Source of the DNA: Bacillus sp. Xin1
GTDB taxonomy: Bacteria > Bacillota > Bacilli > Bacillales > Bacillaceae_G
Reading direction: 5' to 3'
NCBI RefSeq assembly: GCF_013314535.1
Contig: NZ_JABUAE010000003.1
Location: 62,001-126,000, forward strand
Length of the DNA: 64,000 nucleotides
The translations under genes were made by a program, and so were the position numbers. Under the pieces are notes generated by a model that worked only from the letters and a program-made list of their open reading frames with translations, had not been told where the DNA came from and searched no databases. Positions 62,747 through 64,000 of this stretch are shown in pieces (position 1 is the first letter of the stretch; the number at the start of each line of letters is the position of its first letter).

Positions 62747-63112
62747 TCGCAATCCTTCCTTTCCTAAGTACTATTGTTTTCCAATTAATAAAATATTATC
62801 ATTATAAATGGGATTCCAACGTGCTTCAAATAGTAACTCTTTTATCTGAAACAATGACAGAGAAAAAAGATTGACTCTAATAACGACCTTATGGAATTCA
62901 TTCTTCTTCAATTAACCTGCACCATTAGTTTAAGTGTAATACTTCACATTCAAACAAAATATTTTCATCATCTTCAAGTTTAACTTCCATAATTTGGACA
63001 TATTGTTGAACAAAGGAATGCTCTACAAAAAAGATCTTTTTATCAATCTTTATTTTTATAAATTATCGAATTTTATTTTAAGTCACAGAAATATCTATCA
63101 GGAGGTAAAAGA
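62747..63112. other. Intergenic stretch with minus-strand scrap
   Basis: At 62925-63040 the minus strand reads KKIFFVEHSFVQQYVQIM then VKLEDDENILFECEVLHLN to a stop, without a start codon: probably the end of a lost gene. AGGAGG at 63099 belongs to the next gene. Confidence 0.4.
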
Positions 63113-64000
63113 ATGTTAGAAAAAGCAATCGTTATTGGTGGAAGTATAGCTGGAAAACTAGCAGCAAAAGCTCTATCAGATTTTTTTCAAGAAGTAATGA
63201 TTTTAGAAGCAGGCGAAGAGTGGAATGAAAAAAGCCCTCGAAAAAAAGTGCCCCAAACATATCATCCTCATGTGTTATTAAAAGGTGGTGAAGGAGCAAT
63301 TGAGAAATTATTCCCGGCAATTATGAACCAATTAAAAGAAGATGGTGGTATTGTAAATAATTTTACGGGAGATTTGAAATGGCATCATTTTGGTTTATGG
63401 AAACAACCATTTATTGGAGAGTTGAATGCGGTTCAACAGAGTCGTCCTATGCTTGAGTGGCATATACAAAAAAGAATGAGTGAAGTAACTAATATTACGA
63501 CGAAATATGAAACAGTAGTTGAACAATTGATAATCGATCCACATCGTAACAAAATCTCTGGTGTGAAAACAAAGTGTTTAATAACAGGAATGAAAAAAGA
63601 TCTTCACGCAGACCTAGTTGTTGATACGAGCGGATTTGGTTCAAAAAATATAGAGTGGTTAGAAACACAGGGCATAGATGTAAAAGAAGAAAAAGTATGG
63701 ATTCAATTGTTTTACGCGACTAGGGTATTCCGTCTAAAACAGAATGAGCGTCCTGATTGGTGTAATTTACTTATTTCCCCTAGTTTTCCTGAAAATCCTT
63801 ATGGTGCCTTTATTCAAACGATTGAAGACAATCATTATTTCGTGACTTTTAGCGGATATGCCAATGAAAAGGCACCAAAAACAGATGAAGAGCTCCTTGC
63901 ATTTGCTCATAAGTTACCTGCCCCAGATGTCATTCATTTTCTTGAACAAGCAGAACCGATTACAGATATAAAAATACATAAGATCCCTTACCAAGTTCGT
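63113..64000 (+). CDS. FAD-dependent monooxygenase-like protein (3' end beyond window)
   Basis: The first 296 codons are present. An N-terminal FAD-binding motif IVIGGSIAGKLAAKALSDFF (GxSxAG type, residues 6-25), a middle RPMLEWHIQKRM near 118 and the second FAD-type DLVVDTSGFGSKN near 178 fit squalene-epoxidase/PHBH-like flavoprotein monooxygenases. AGGAGG lies 8 nt before the ATG. The substrate is unknown; the C-terminal part and operon partners are outside the window. Confidence 0.82.
   Translation, partial: MLEKAIVIGGSIAGKLAAKALSDFFQEVMILEAGEEWNEKSPRKKVPQTYHPHVLLKGGEGAIEKLFPAIMNQLKEDGGIVNNFTGDLKWHHFGLWKQPFIGELNAVQQSRPMLEWHIQKRMSEVTNITTKYETVVEQLIIDPHRNKISGVKTKCLITGMKKDLHADLVVDTSGFGSKNIEWLETQGIDVKEEKVWIQLFYATRVFRLKQNERPDWCNLLISPSFPENPYGAFIQTIEDNHYFVTFSGYANEKAPKTDEELLAFAHKLPAPDVIHFLEQAEPITDIKIHKIPYQVR

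Noticed and set aside
1-64000. CRISPR array
   Set aside because: No regularly spaced short repeats with unique spacers were seen; the repeats found are pairs or hairpins.
1-64000. tRNA or rRNA genes
   Set aside because: No cloverleaf-like segments with the conserved T-arm sequence or rRNA motifs were noticed on reading both strands.

Overview
The window is AT-rich Firmicute DNA with Bacillus-type ribosome binding sites and many intrinsic terminators. It carries a hemolysin BL (hbl) enterotoxin operon with a perfect PlcR box, a YjcZ-type small protein and a GerP-like spore-germination remnant. Together these place it in the Bacillus cereus group (B. cereus / B. thuringiensis-like chromosome). 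All calls are from reading the sequence; no database search was run.

Layout. 1-5.3 kb: two amidohydrolase genes, a divergent LysR regulator, an ABC-ATPase relic and a VanRS-like two-component system. 5.7-11.4 kb: MTA/SAH-type nucleosidase, double-GNAT protein, SRPBCC protein, DUF1292 protein, membrane protein, glucose/sorbosone dehydrogenase-like protein and a tiny Cys-rich peptide. 11.6-21.7 kb: M3 peptidase, and two separate divergent MocR-regulator/EamA-exporter pairs enclosing an amber-interrupted SDR, a CHRD protein and a PAP2 (BcrC-like) phosphatase. 22-34 kb: a decayed accessory zone with GNATs, phage-like scraps, a second stand-alone secY, an APH relic, an isolated T-box element before a GNAT gene, and a broken CPBP protease.

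34-47.5 kb is the virulence-related part. A wrecked LPXTG surface protein lies divergent to an intact AraC regulator of the type that usually controls such proteins. An IS6-family relic follows, then the PlcR box with a roughly 900-nt leader and hblC-hblD-hblA. A frameshifted hblB comes next, preceded by a scar of hblD, which suggests a tandem duplication. hblB runs directly into a 5'-truncated PAS histidine kinase. At 45.3 kb lies a secreted protein of the anthrax protective antigen / binary-toxin B family. It starts almost directly at the calcium-binding domain, lacks the usual PA14-type N-terminal domain and has no enzymatic partner gene nearby. This is the most interesting single locus.

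47.8-64 kb: an OmpR-type two-component system with a DM13 protein, YjcZ peptide, a deletion-broken LiaRS-like system, a nucleosidase lipoprotein under a guanine-class purine riboswitch, and an arylamine N-acetyltransferase with a Cys-His-Glu triad. These are followed by VanW, YdeI/OmdA-like, a FAD oxidoreductase, a GC-rich (probably transferred) VOC gene, GNAT, a GIY-YIG protein, DUF4352 lipoprotein, UppP, a cupredoxin and a 3'-incomplete FAD monooxygenase. Many genes are interrupted by single stops, frameshifts or deletions, so the window as a whole looks like an accessory region in active decay.
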